Assembly (NCBI GenBank): GCA_018340805.1
Contig: JACMZG010001914.1
Span: 50,047,208 to 50,111,207, forward strand
Reading direction: 5' to 3'
From: Microvelia longipes
Lineage: Eukaryota; Arthropoda; Insecta; Hemiptera; Veliidae
Length of the DNA: 64,000 nucleotides
Under the pieces are notes generated by a model, which ran no database searches, had not been told where the DNA came from, and saw only the letters and a list, made by a program, of their open reading frames with translations. Position 1 is the first letter of the stretch. Each line of letters opens with the position of its first letter. Below are positions 17,702 through 63,819 of this stretch, one piece after another. Made by a program: the position numbers and the translations under genes.

Positions 17702-18880
17702 TTATTCATTAGAATAGTTCTTGATTATGCCTGCATAGTATTTATTGAAATCCTTAGCATCTCTTTTAAAATTGATGTTGTTCGTTTCAGTAGAGATATG
17801 CATGGCCTCTAATAATAGACGTTTGCGGTTGTTATTTTCCTTATCTAATATTTCTACATCATCGAAGTTGAAACTATGCTTGAGTTTATGGGCATGCGAT
17901 GCTAGAGCTGTCTTATCATGAGTGGAATTGACATCTGCTTGGTGTTGGGATTTTCTATTGGCCCAAGTCTGTCGTGACTCTCCAATGTAACGACCAGGAC
18001 AATTAGAACACGGTACTTTATATATAAAGCCCATAGTTTCATCTCGAGAGTATTTATCTTTAAGAGGCGTGTAATAGGAATTCCCTATTTTATTAATTGA
18101 TTTTAGACCAAATTTAATTTCTGGGCAGTCAAAATCTTTAAAAGTTCTGCTTATCGCATGTGACAGACCCTTGACATAAGTTAAACTTGAATAAATAATT
18201 CTATTGTTATTAGTGGACGGGTCACGGGTTAATTGACTGTTGTTGTTAATGGAGTTAGATTTGTACCACAATGATCTAATAAGTTTTAAAGGAAAAAAAT
18301 TATCCATAAGTTTTTGGTACACAACTGTCTTAACTTGAGGTAGGTAGTCTTCATCAGTTAGATTTATAGCCCGTTTAATAAAGTTAATGGCTGTGTTATG
18401 AATTTGACTAATCGGATGATTAGACCTATAATTTAAAAAACGATTACCCTTCACCTCTTTGTTGGTCCACATGGTTTTAAGGTAGCCTTCAGGAGTTTTG
18501 ATTACCTTAACATCAAGAAAGGTGAGCTGATTGTTTTCTTCTCGTTCCACAGTGAATTCAAAGTTAGGGTAACATCCATTCAGATCATTTTTCAAAAAAT
18601 CAATGTGTCTGGATTTGATTATCAAAAACAAATCATCTATATATTTGCAAATGAATTTAGGTTTGTATCTAGTTTTGTTTAATACTTTAGCCAGAAGGTG
18701 GTTTAGGAAATTCCACTTAAGTTGACCGACATACTCCACCATTGGGAGTCCATCAAGTTGCTTGTATAGCTTATTGTCACAAGTAAAGAAGGTGTTATTA
18801 CAACAAAACTGTATACATTCTAAGAATAAATCCGGGGATTTGATTGGAGTCTCAGTTACTATCTGTAACAGTTTATACAG
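17702..18880 (-). pseudogene. PLE reverse transcriptase/GIY-YIG ORF, left palindrome arm
   Basis: The frame continues upstream of the Met at 18742 to about 18880 (VTETPIKSPDLFLECIQFCC, then DNKLYKQLDGLPM). It contains the RT catalytic box CKYIDDLFLI, a downstream FTVEREENNQLTFLDVKV block, and the GIY-YIG core GFIYKVPCSNCPGRYIGESR. It ends at TAA/TGA-proximal 17702 with KNYSNE. Compared with the right arm, three single-base losses around 18700-18740 scramble about 12 residues (MVEYVGQLKW in place of MGGSMSVNLSG). The N-terminal RT half is missing, so it is truncated and probably dead, though the endonuclease half is intact here. Confidence 0.85.
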
Positions 18881-18910
18881 ATAGAGTTTATACAGTTTAA
18901 CTAGTGTATA

Positions 18911-20020
18911 CAGTTTTGTTGTAATAACACCTTCTTTACTTGTGACAATAAGCTATACAAGCAACTTGATGGACTCCCAATGGGTGGGAGTATGTCGGTC
19001 AACTTAAGTGGAATTTTCCTAAACCACCTTCTGGCTAAAGTATTAAACAAAACTAGATACAAACCTAAATTCATTTGCAAATATATAGATGATTTGTTTT
19101 TGATAATCAAATCCAGACACATTGATTTTTTGAAAAATGATCTGAATGGATGTTACCCTAACTTTGAATTCACTGTGGAACGAGAAGAAAACAATCAGCT
19201 CACCTTTCTTGATGTTAAGGTAATCAAAACTCCTGAAGGCTACCTTAAAACCATGTGGACCAACAAAGAGGTGAAGGGTAATCGTTTTTTAAATTATAGG
19301 TCTAATCATCCGATTAGTCAAATTCATAACACAGCCATTAACTTTATTAAACGGGCTATAAATCTAACTGATGAAGACTACCTACCTCAAGTTAAGACAG
19401 TTGTGTACCAAAACTTATGGATAATTTTTTTTCCTTTAAAACTTATTAGATCATTGTGGTACAAATCTAACTCCATTAACAACAACAGTCAATTAACCCG
19501 TGACCCGTCCACTAATAACAATAGAATTATTTATTCAAGTTTAACTTATGTCAAGGGTCTGTCACATGCGATAAGCAGAACTTTTAAAGATTTTGACTGC
19601 CCAGAAATTAAATTTGGTCTAAAATCAATTAATAAAATAGGGAATTCCTATTACACGTCTCTTAAAGATAAATACTCTCGAGATGAAACTATGGGCTTTA
19701 TATATAAGTACCGTGTTCTAATTGTCCTGGTCGTTACATTGGAGAGTCACGACAGACTTGGGCCAATAGAAAATCCCAACACCAAGCAGATGTCAATTCC
19801 ACTCATGATAAGACAGCTCTAGCATCGCATGCCCATAAACTCAAGCATAGTTTCAACTTCGATGATGTAGAAATATTAGATAAGGAAATAACAACCGCAA
19901 ACGTCTATTATTAGAGGCCATGCATATCTTACTGAAACGAACAACATCAATTTTAAAAGAGATGCTAAGGATTTCAATAAATACTATGCAGGCATAATCA
20001 AGAACTATTCTAATGAATAA
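18911..20020 (+). pseudogene. PLE reverse transcriptase/GIY-YIG ORF, right palindrome arm (frameshifted)
   Basis: The frame starts inside the arm (QFCCNNTFFTCDNKLYKQLD) and keeps the normal RT motif DGLPMGGSMSVNLSG, then CKYIDDLF. An indel pair around 19417-19430 changes a few residues (YQNLWIIFF). A one-base loss near 19710 then destroys the GIY-YIG core and a further loss lies near 19890. The homologous end is TAA at 20018-20020. The two arms have decayed independently at different places. Confidence 0.85.
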
Positions 20021-20610
20021 ACTTATCTTCCTTTTCCTTTTAGTAGATTTTTCTTGTTTATAACATATTAACTTTAGCTTTTTAACCTTTAAAATAATTT
20101 TTCACTTTATCATTTACTTATCTCTGCTTAACCATTTCATTTTTAATTATTAGTTTTTATTATATTTGGTTATTTTGTGTAGTATTAGTAGTAATAGTAG
20201 ATTGAGTGTAGTTATGCACTTCGATTTTTGCATGTTTAACAGTAAGTTAGCATCTTATAATATTTTTGTTTTGATTAGCCTTATCAGTTTGTACTCACCT
20301 TCTTTTTTATGAGTTTTATTCAATTGGTAATTTATTGCTATTATTTTTAGGTATGTTGTAACTTTATTCAGATCTTGATTTTAACTTAGTTAGACTATCC
20401 TAACGGTATGTAAGTTTTTACGCTTTTTTCTTAATTTTTAACAGCATGAGTAGTTTTTTGATTCTCCTGTTTATTATGAATTATTCACTATTTAAGGTTT
20501 TTTATTTTTAGGTATTAACGTGTAACATGAATATGCTCAGTGTGGAGCGAAATATAGTTCGGTAAAAACAATATTCAATTTGTCTCATTTGTGCCCACTC
20601 ATCACTACTA

Positions 20611-22118
20611 AACTAATATGGAGACCAATCATGCAAATCATTTAAAGAATCAATTCCATCTGAAATTTGGTCAATTTGAAACTGTGCCAACATATAAGTG
20701 TCACTTTAAGACCAATTTTCACCATCTGCACAAAATCTTGGCCCAGGGCTGGGCCAATCTTGCCAGCCCTAACTCCTTAGGAAAGATTGATACATTGGAG
20801 AATATTATAACCAAACACTATCTAAATTGAATAGTCACTAAATTTAAATATGACTAAACTTTTTTTTGTTATCCATTCTACGTAATTATTTATCTATGAC
20901 ACACTTTAGACAGTTTAATTTGACCTGCCTTTATATTTTATTTTATTTTTAATTGAAATTCGGCTACTAATTATACCTCTTATATTAAAATATTTCTACT
21001 TCTAACCCATACTTGTCTAAAATTTTAACTAACACCCCCCCTCCCCGTTTGTAAAAATTCTATTGGAAAGACTTGCCGTTGATTAAATAAATTAAATAGT
21101 GATAATAGTTATTTATGCAATAAGGTTTTGAAGAAAGTTTTATTTACCTTGGTAGAAACTCGAGAACCAAAATGTTAGTAATCTTCCTCGGCAAGTATCG
21201 AATGCTGACTAGTTTATCTCTCGCAGCCTGTCTTGCATCGGGAGCCAATGTAGTTTCCAAATTAACTTAAGCAGTAAATCTTTCTTCCATCTCATGTTAA
21301 AAAAATAACTATTATATGTTATAATAAATCTAGTAATTTTCGGTTTCCGACGTAATGAACAAACTTTTGCAATCCTTTAAAGGACAGCTCCCTTTATAAT
21401 GTTAATTTTTATAAATTAAGTGTTTCTCTCTATGTTGGTATGATTGGCAGTAGTGCGATCCCGCAACCAATGACTAATCCTTGCCCCCGAAAACTATTAG
21501 ATAGTTATCAAAAAAAGTCTTTACACGTCAATAATTACTTGCATTGTAAAAATAATTTCTACAGCAATATTTCCCTATTAATCAGCCACCTTACTTCTAT
21601 GTTCTATATGAGATTAATGTCATACAAGCTCTAAAACCACGGTGTACATTAATAGTTTTAGTATGAAATGATATTTTAAATAAAATATCAAATCGCCCTG
21701 CTTTTCAACGCATTATGTCTTGTAGGCAATTCAAAAATCATTTTATAATTTATCAGAGGTCTTTTAAAAAATAAAATTATTTTAATATAAATTCACTCCC
21801 AGAAAATGAAACTTTTCTTTCAATTCCTCATTATAATGATAATTTTTTCTTGCAGGTTGTAATAATCAGAATTAGTACTTTATAACGTTTTTTTAAAGTA
21901 CTTGAAAAAATTACGAAATTAATTTATAAGGTAAAGGATGTGACCTTTATCGGAGAGATAATTATTAATTATTTATTATAATTATAAATAAGTTATTGTT
22001 CAATCAATTTTAATTTATTTAGAACCTTTTATACAAAACTTTTTTAATTTACTTTTTTTTAAGTAAAGATCATTTTAGAAATTTATACTTAATGTTGACG
22101 AGATACAAACCTCAGGGG
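20611..22118. other. Intergenic AT-rich stretch, little seen
   Basis: After the PLE extension and target duplication there are only short open frames (for example 20618-20830) with no recognisable domain. I see no tandem array or inverted repeat of note. Confidence 0.5.
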
Positions 22119-22583
22119 AACAAAGGGGATGACGCGCTACGTCTATTTACCACAAAATAAAGTGGCCCCGTAGAGGAAAAAAAAATAAAGAAGAACTCAT
22201 CAAAAACAAACTGTACATGCTTAGTACGAACTGCGATTGCCTTCAATAATTACATTAGGTACGAGCAGGTCTTAAATTTAGAAGCAAACTTGCCTTTCGG
22301 TAAGTATAGTTAGTTGTTAACCTACTAACCGGTTTCCTATTGTAGGTTATCAACAAACAGTAAAAAGTATTATACTTTTATAATGAATAAGCAAAAAAAA
22401 TGAATAAGCATTTTTCTTTAAAAGTACAGGTTGGTACATTAATTTTTTTCCCTGAGGTGTATTTTGACCGTGATACATAACCGACTTGATACATAACCTG
22501 CGTAAGTTTGCTCTTATTTTATGCTAATAAAACGTTTATGATGGCCAGTAATGTTCCCTTATCGCGTCATCCCCTTTATTAAA
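22119..22583 (+). mobile_element. MITE family A, diverged copy
   Basis: GGAACAAAGGGGATGACGCG at the left and CGCGTCATCCCCTTTATT at the right resemble the termini of the well-preserved copies at 41452, 44299 and 48758. The internal phrase GCAGGTCTTAAATTTAGAAG is shared. The outer CAAGGAT ends are not preserved and no target duplication was found. Confidence 0.6.
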
Positions 22584-22855
22584 TATTCTGTTGATATAAT
22601 CAGAAACTGTTGACAAGTTATTGAGGTAAAAACAACGTGATAAGTGATAGTTTTTCTTAGAAAAACGAGCTAAAGCAATGACTCATCTTTCTCTCGATCA
22701 TACAATGACGTAACATAATGGTAATCCGTTAGACGAGCTCAGACCAAACCATCAAATTTATTTATTCTTCACTAAATAAAAACCAGGGGTTTTAAAGCAC
22801 TAAACTGGAATGGAGATAATTATAAATAAATGACAAGAAGTCTCTCTACGATAAA

Positions 22856-22896
22856 ACTTGTTTCATCCTAACTAGGCCATCGTCAGTGTAAAAATG
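22856..22896 (-). ncRNA. Hammerhead-like motif, diverged
   Basis: The minus strand reads CACTGACGATGGCCTAGTTA, then GGATGAAACAAG. CUGANGA and GAAA are retained (position 7 may be any base), but stem III does not pair well. Confidence 0.45.
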
Positions 22897-22975
22897 TAAA
22901 ACATTATAAAAGTGAATTTATATTTTCTTACAAGGTATTTTGAGCAGACCAAGTATAAATAGATTTGATCATAAT

Positions 22976-23175
22976 GAAATGAAATGCCCGTTTTAGGGCC
23001 TTTCGGCCCATCAGGGTTTTTACCCTGCGGGAACCACCTCAGGTGGGTTGCATCTACTACACTCTATGAATTAATTAAAGTTGGCGAAATCATTTTAATA
23101 CAAATACTATTCATAAAATCTTAGGGCATAGCCCGGGCTGCGAACCCCGGACCTCCGGTGCCAAATCGAATCGAA
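22976..23175 (-). mobile_element. SINE with 11-bp target duplication
   Basis: A 200-base insert is flanked by perfect TTGATCATAAT copies at 22965-22975 and 23176-23186. Read on the minus strand it begins AATTCGATTCGATTTGGCAC, has a box-B-like GGTTCGCAGCC, and ends with an ATTTCATTTCATT tail. The hairpin-rich part AGGGTAAAAACCCTGATGGG lies near the 3' end. The tRNA-like head is weak, so the SINE class is an inference. Confidence 0.65.
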
Positions 23176-23339
23176 TTGATCATAATACCTAGTAAAAAAC
23201 AAAGTCCTACTTCTCTTCTTCTATAACATCTCAACGGTTTTACACAGATGATGGTGTCTAGCTAGATTAAAAACAGTTTTGTTCCGTGGAGAGACTTCAT
23301 TTCTTTCATTATTTATAATGAACTTCATTCCCATTGGTC

Positions 23340-25132
23340 TCTAATTAAGTTGAAATCACTTTGCCAAGAAATTTTGATTCGTGGAGAGACAATTTTTATT
23401 CTAAACTTTTGATCACTTGTTTGTCCCAATAGACTCGCTATCAGTCAGATTATAATTTAATCATACAACAATAACACAAAAAAGGAAATAATTATTATGT
23501 TTTTTTTTTATAAATTCGTTGGATAATCGAAAATATTTGATAATTTTTTAATATTACAAGAGACACTCGAAGTAATAGCTCAGCGTCAAGCAGTCTACAT
23601 TGCATTATAGAAGTACCTAATTGGCAAATAAACAAATATTTAATACATTTCAATATACACGCCCTAATACATATAAAATATTATTTCATTTGTCCAAATC
23701 ATTAAAACTATATAATAAACCTTATTATCTTTGACATTTTTATTAATTTTATTTTTATCATTTCATTAATTAAATTATTTATAAGGAATGCAATAAAAAA
23801 TTAAATTTTATTCTTAGTTTTAATTTTTGTTATTATACTTTTCTTTATTATTAAACTAAAAATTAAATAATATATATTTACTTTAGATTTTATACACAAC
23901 GAGAGGAACTGTTCTGTTGTGCTCTTTAGTCAACATTTTTAATGTCTTTGAGACAATTAATATTTTTAGTAATTTGGTAAATATATATATTGTATAAATT
24001 TTATAAATATTTTATTATTTAAATTTGTTTGCGACTAACATTTTTTTTTTTATAATTATAATCTGATAATAATCTAATGAGAATTTAATGTGGTAGATTT
24101 GTTTTAGGTCATTGATTTTTTTTTAATTTGTTACAAAAAAATTTGGTTTTATAACTTACAAGTAATCAATGAATATATTTTTTTAAATTTATTTTACTCT
24201 TAAGAAAATTAAAATTGTATATTAAAGTAAATGAATTTAATAATGAATATATTTACTTAATTTACATCAGCATGTAAGTTCGAAAAAAATGAAAATTAAC
24301 CTGCTGACAATCTATTAGATTTAATTTTCTTTCAAATAAATAATCTAATTTAAAAATAAATTTAAATAAAAAATAGAATTTAAAACCTTCTTTTTAAGCG
24401 GCTTTATTTGCAATCTTTGTAAGTTTAAATAAATCGATGCAAATATGGATTTTTAAATAAATATTTAGTTCACAGGAAAATTATTAACTATAAATAATCC
24501 AAGAAGAAAAAAATGAAAAAATATCAATATCAAGAAAAATTGAGATCAATGACCTTATTACAAAAATCTCTACTCTAATGCATGGTTCAATTTTAATTAT
24601 TTAATAAATTAATTTAATAATTACAAATAACATTTTTTAATTAATTTATTATAATACTAAATATTTAGGTGTTTCTATATTTTCTTTCAGTTTAGCAAAT
24701 GAACTGATTTTTACAGATTGTGATTATAATGAATTAATATTTATCTATAAGCCAATAATAGACATGGAAAGGCAGTTAGTTCTCGATTTTCTCAAGTTAG
24801 TGGTGTAGTTTTATAATTTTTTTACAAGTAATGTTGGTAATATGAAGTGCTAAACTGAATCAAAAAAAGAAATTAAATTTCTTTGCATTTGATTAAAATG
24901 CTTTGTTCTATAAACTTAACAAAGCTAAATAAATTAAAAATTTAATAAGTAAAATTTAAAAACAACAAAGAAAAAATACTAATATCCATACAAAATTAAA
25001 ATATTTATAATAATTAACGTTTTTAAGGTTTACATTGATTTATTATCAAATTTTTTTTGGATTGAAACCTGTCTTATCTGAATTTTCAAACGTAATAGAA
25101 TTTCTTATGATGATCTGTATTTATTGTTGTTT
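23340..25132. other. Very AT-rich intergenic or nSyb 3' region
   Basis: No coding segment or clear repeat was recognised. Part of it downstream of 25133 on the minus strand should be nSyb 3' UTR, but the many AATAAA-like signals do not single out a polyadenylation site. Confidence 0.5.
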
Positions 25133-59741
<34,609 letters not shown>

Positions 59742-60012
59742 GGATTGATACAATAATACTGTTCAAAAATGTCGTTAATTTTATGTTGCTACTTAATGCT
59801 GTTAAACTTAATGTTTTTAAACTTAATGTCCTTAACTTTATAATATTAAACTAAATGATGAGTGAATCTTGTTAACTTTATTAAAGAAGAATATCTAATT
59901 TGAGAAGAATATTTTTCTTTTAGATTTATAAAGAAAAATAAAAAGTAAAAGTGGTATAACTTAACCAAGCTATACCACTTAAAAGTAAATATATTAAAAA
60001 TAAATATATAAA

Positions 60013-60170
60013 ACAAGTAGGGAAACAATTGCGATTTCTGTCAGGAGTTGAACAGATTTTCCTGTGGGCGCAGCCATTTTGTTTTACCTTAGCAAATGTA
60101 AACAAACTATTTACGGTACTCAACATTTTGTTTTTATTTGAACGTTTTAGTGTTCAATATTTGTATGAGA
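60013..60170 (+). mobile_element. MITE family C, left end
   Basis: CAAGTAGGGAAACAATTGCG, GGGCGCAGCCATTTTGTTTT, AACTATTTACGGTACTCAAC match 2443-2600. The matching right end is at 62026-62200, suggesting one element with later insertions between. Confidence 0.7.
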
Positions 60171-60590
60171 AATACGTCTTGTCACATCCAATAGAGGTTT
60201 AGGAACAAATATTTAAATACTAGGTTTGTTTAAATTACTTAAAACGAGCAGGTAATTAAACTTTATTTTTCGTGTGCACTACTTAACTTCGTATATGTTT
60301 GCGAGTTATAATTGTTTTTTCCCCAACATTAATTGTAATTAGTACTTTAATAACTTTAACCTAAAACTTCTAAATATAATAGGTATTGTAATCTCAAGTT
60401 ATATTTAAGGCAATACACTGTCGTCTGTATGATCTTCAAAATCTTAATAAAAACACGTGGTTTACCTTTACTATAGTCTCTTTTTTTTATAACTAAATTA
60501 TTGTAACAATCATTTCACAGAATTTAATACAAAATTATTAAATTATGACGTACATATTAAAGGACAAAAAAAACGATAAACTGTAAAACC

Positions 60591-61122
60591 TTAGAATAAT
60601 ACTATATATAGAAGGAGCACAGGACCGTAAACACAATATAATTCCTGCTGATAACACGAAAGGCGGTTGACTGGTGCAACTAAGTAATGCTGCCAACCTG
60701 ACAACAAAACATTATTTTAAATATTTGTCATAAATATCTATCAATGAAGAAAGATCGTAAAGAACAAATATAATAACTTAAAACACCTGCTGAGTATTTA
60801 ATAAAACTGGTCTTAGATGGCAAAAGGGTGGCGGAATAGAAGAATCTACATTTAGTTGACGAGGACTACTATTTGTATATAATTTTAATAAATACGTTAA
60901 CCTACAATTTAAAATGCTTTAAATATTGTAATGCACTGATATTTATTTCAGTATGATATGAATAATCAATAAATAATTGATAATAGAACATAATAATTCA
61001 GCAACCGGAAGTATTGCCAACTTTTTTTTAGAAAATTGTATATTCTTAGGGTGGCAGCATTACTTAGTTGCACCAGTCAACCGGCTTTCGTGTTATCAGT
61101 AGTGCTCCTTCTATATATAGTC
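60591..61122. mobile_element. TIR element D, copy 1
   Basis: Left TIR TTAGAATAATACTATATATA, GAAGGAGCACAGGACCGTAA, GATAACACGAAAGGCGGTTG, GCAACTAAGTAATGCTGCC. The right TIR is its inverse ending GTGCTCCTTCTATATATAG. TIRs are about 115 bases and the interior is AT-rich and non-coding. Confidence 0.85.
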
Positions 61123-61997
61123 TTAGAATAATACTATATATAGAAGGAGCACAGGACCGTAAACACAATGTAATTCCACTGATAACACGAAAGCCGGTTG
61201 ATTGGTGCAACTAAGTAATGCTCCCAACCTAACAACAACATATTTTTTTTGCTTTTATGTTGCCATCCTTACATAGTCGGTGTGCTAGCCCGCCATTATT
61301 TAAATTTTTTATTAGTTCCTGTCGTATTTAAATAATTTGACTCCCCCACTATTATAAAAATTTAAATATTGTATGATAGCAATACAGTAACAATGCAAGT
61401 ATCCAGTTCTGATGTCATACAATAGTTTCATATATTAACTATTTTTTGAACACAATGATACACATTATTATTTATTTCGTAAACTAAATAAGTTTGATTC
61501 ATTTACATACGTGGATTTACGTACGTTACGATTACGATTACGATTACGATTTACATACGTGGATTTACACGGATCTATTGGACAAATTTTGTTTAGTAAA
61601 AAACAAACTATATTTTTCAAAAACACGAGAAAGAAATAGTCGTAAAATAATATGAAAAATATTCCCTCTGTAAATGACTTGCATTATTTTAAGTAAACAC
61701 AAGACGCATCAAACTATCGGCCATCTCGATAATGCATAATTAAAATTTTTCTTGTTATAATCGTTCAAATACATTTTCTTATACCTAAAATATTATAATT
61801 ACCCTTTTATACAATTAGAATTAATAAGTAATGAAGCATTAATAAATAATTTAATTAATACTTCAACAACCGGAAATATTGCAACTTTGTTAAAAAAACA
61901 TTTTATTTTGTTAGGTTGGCAGCATTACTTAGTTGCACCAGTCAACCGGCTTTCGTGTTATCAGTAGTGCTCCTTCTATATAAAGTATTATTCTAAG
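61123..61997. mobile_element. TIR element D, copy 2, directly adjacent
   Basis: The same TIRs (TTAGAATAATACTATATATA ... TATAAAGTATTATTCTAAG) enclose a different, longer interior of about 640 bases. The interior includes an ATTACGATTACGATTACGAT array at 61524-61550 between two TACATACGTGGATTTAC copies. Confidence 0.85.
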
Positions 61998-62025
61998 TAC
62001 ATAGTATTATTCTAAGTGTAAAACT

Positions 62026-62202
62026 CACCTAATGTTATCAGGGTTGCCCATAAAATTAAGTAAAAAAACGTAAATCCTAAAAGGCTCATTCGCAGATATT
62101 CCAATTTTGGCTATTTTTTATTTTTGAGCCAGCTATCAGCTGATCACACATGTCTGATTTTTTTTACACAGGTTAGTATTAGAGTTTCCCTACTTGGTTT
62201 AT
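62026..62202 (+). mobile_element. MITE family C, right end
   Basis: TGTTATCAGGGTTGCCC, GAGCCAGCTATCAGCTGATC, TTACACAGGTTAGTATTAGA, GTTTCCCTACTTGG match the right half of 2443-2775. Confidence 0.7.
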
Positions 62203-62548
62203 ATATTACTTTAGTGTGTGTCTACTACCATCGTTATACTATAAAGTTGAAACATAGTACAAAAATGAATCATTGGATCTAATTGATCATTCATGAAACA
62301 TAATTTTTACAACCTCACTTAATACTCAGGTAACATTGTAAAACTTATTAACCCAGAATAATATTGGGACAAACGTTTTTTTAATGGTGGCACGCATTAG
62401 TTCTGTATGAGATCAAAGAATTTGCCTAATTCCATTTCTAGCATTAGTTTAATTTTTATTGAAAAATATTTATAGATTTTTTTTTAAGAAATCATAAAAA
62501 TTAATCAATTATTAACGAAAGTCAGTGAGTTCTTTTATTTTAGAAGTT

Positions 62549-62676
62549 TGGGACGGTATGTATACTTGGGACGGTATGTATAGTTGGGACGGTTTGTATA
62601 CTTGGACGACTTGGGACGGTATATACTACGGTATGTATACTTGGGACGGTATGTATACTTGGGACGGTGTGTATGT
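62549..62676 (+). repeat. Minisatellite, 18-bp 'GGGACGGTATGTATACTT'
   Basis: Six to seven units, two of them partial (GGGACGGTATATACTACGGT). Both strands stay open, giving small artefactual frames. Confidence 0.9.
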
Positions 62677-62875
62677 TGGTGAGTTTACGGTGAGTGCAGT
62701 TATTCGGTAACTGCATAAACATAAACAGTAACCGATTTTAATGAAACTTAGTATCCATGTAGTAATAATTAATCTTCTTAATTTATAATTATATTACGAC
62801 AAATGTTTTTTAAAAATGGCGTCCAATATGGCAGACCATTTAAACGAATTTTGAGCGAAAAAATCGTGTTACACA

Positions 62876-63160
62876 TTGTTTGAAAATCTATTAGAGTAGC
62901 GTAGTAGACCACAGGTCTGGTGATTTTTATCGGGGCTGGACAAGACGCTGACTCAACAAAATTCTAAAAGCATTGCAACTAATTTATGTTTGAAAATTTA
63001 AAAAAAAGGTTCAAATTTTCATATGTTGCTTTACTGGACAAAAAAATTAGCTTTGGTCTACGTCTAGCGATGTAGGCAACCTACTTCGCTTCATTTTTAA
63101 GATACAGCCCATCGAAATACCATCTACTTTCTCTCTCTCCCTCCCTCTCTTACTCTCTCT
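62876..63160 (-). repeat. Repeat K, copy 2 (inverse of 50309-50592)
   Basis: TTGTTTGAAAATCTATTAGA, GGCTGGACAAGACGCTGACT, TTTTTAAGATACAGCCCATC, then a CTCTCTCT run ending exactly at the family A terminus. Confidence 0.78.
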
Positions 63161-63674
63161 CAAGGATCTTGAATGAAGGGATGACGCACTAAGTCAATTT
63201 GCCATACAAAAAGGACCCCATCCGAAACCAAAAAATAGAGAGAATTCAACACGAAACACACGTCAAAATTGGACATGTTTGGTACAAAACTGCGCATTCT
63301 TACAATTTCTTATAACAGCGCAGGTCTTAATTTTAGAGGCAAACTTACGTCTCAATGGTTTCCCATTGCTTGAGAAGGTTATAACAAAACACGCTTAAAT
63401 TATCCACTGAAGAGGCAAAGTATATTCCAAAATTTAAAATTAAATAAGCACAAATGACTTAACAAGCACCACAAATGTAACAATTACGAGAAGCACAGAA
63501 AAAAGTTAAGAAGCAAACTCGACAATCTACCTAAATAACCTGCGTTTTGCTTACTTTTATTATTATAACCATGAGGAAGGTAAGTTTGCTCCTTTCTCAT
63601 TTCTCTATCTCATACAACTTCCATGGGGTCAAAAATGTTCCTTAATGCGTTATTCCTCTTATACAAGATCCTTG
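63161..63674. mobile_element. MITE family A, near-perfect 8-bp target duplication
   Basis: Termini are CAAGGATCTTGAATGAAGGG and CTCTTATACAAGATCCTTG. CTCTCTCT (63153-63160) and CTTTCTCT (63675-63682) flank it. It is diverged from the 44299/48758 subfamily and closer to 41452. Confidence 0.85.
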
Positions 63675-63819
63675 CTTTCTCTAACACTTACAATCATTAT
63701 ATTATTCATTATATAACTTCAAGCCTCCATATCTTAAATATAAAGCTATGTAGGTAAAAAATTTGAATAAAATTGTTTGATTTCTTGAGCTCTACAACGT
63801 TTATTAATAACTTTTTTCA

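Larger units (their letters stand above)
17112..20610. mobile_element. 3.5-kb head-to-head palindrome of two Penelope-like elements
   Basis: Arms 17112-18816 and 18906-20610 are each 1,705 bases and nearly identical as inverted copies, with an 89-base spacer. Each arm holds the RT C-terminal half, GIY-YIG domain and 3' UTR of one PLE family, with 3' ends facing outward. A 12-bp direct repeat AGAATCAATTCC flanks the structure at 17099-17110 and 20646-20657. The right copy is set off from the arm by a 35-base extension (20611-20645). Such inverted copies plus a terminal extension fit what is known of Penelope insertions. Confidence 0.85.
22825..23335. mobile_element. Inverted PLE terminus pair with a SINE inside
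   Basis: The left end (minus strand) has AAGTCTCTCTACGATAAAAC and a hammerhead-like block. The right end (plus strand) has GATGATGGTGTCTAGCTAGA, GTTTTGTTCCGTGGAGAGAC. The arms are more diverged than in the other palindromes. A 200-base SINE interrupts the centre. Confidence 0.6.

Noticed and set aside
18901..19122. Minus-strand frame over the right palindrome arm
   Set aside because: Antisense shadow of the PLE frame.
20618..20830. 70-aa frame after the PLE palindrome
   Set aside because: Overlaps the PLE extension and target duplication; no homology recognised.
62525..62722. Frames on both strands over GGGACGGTATGTATACTT repeats
   Set aside because: Tandem-repeat artefact.
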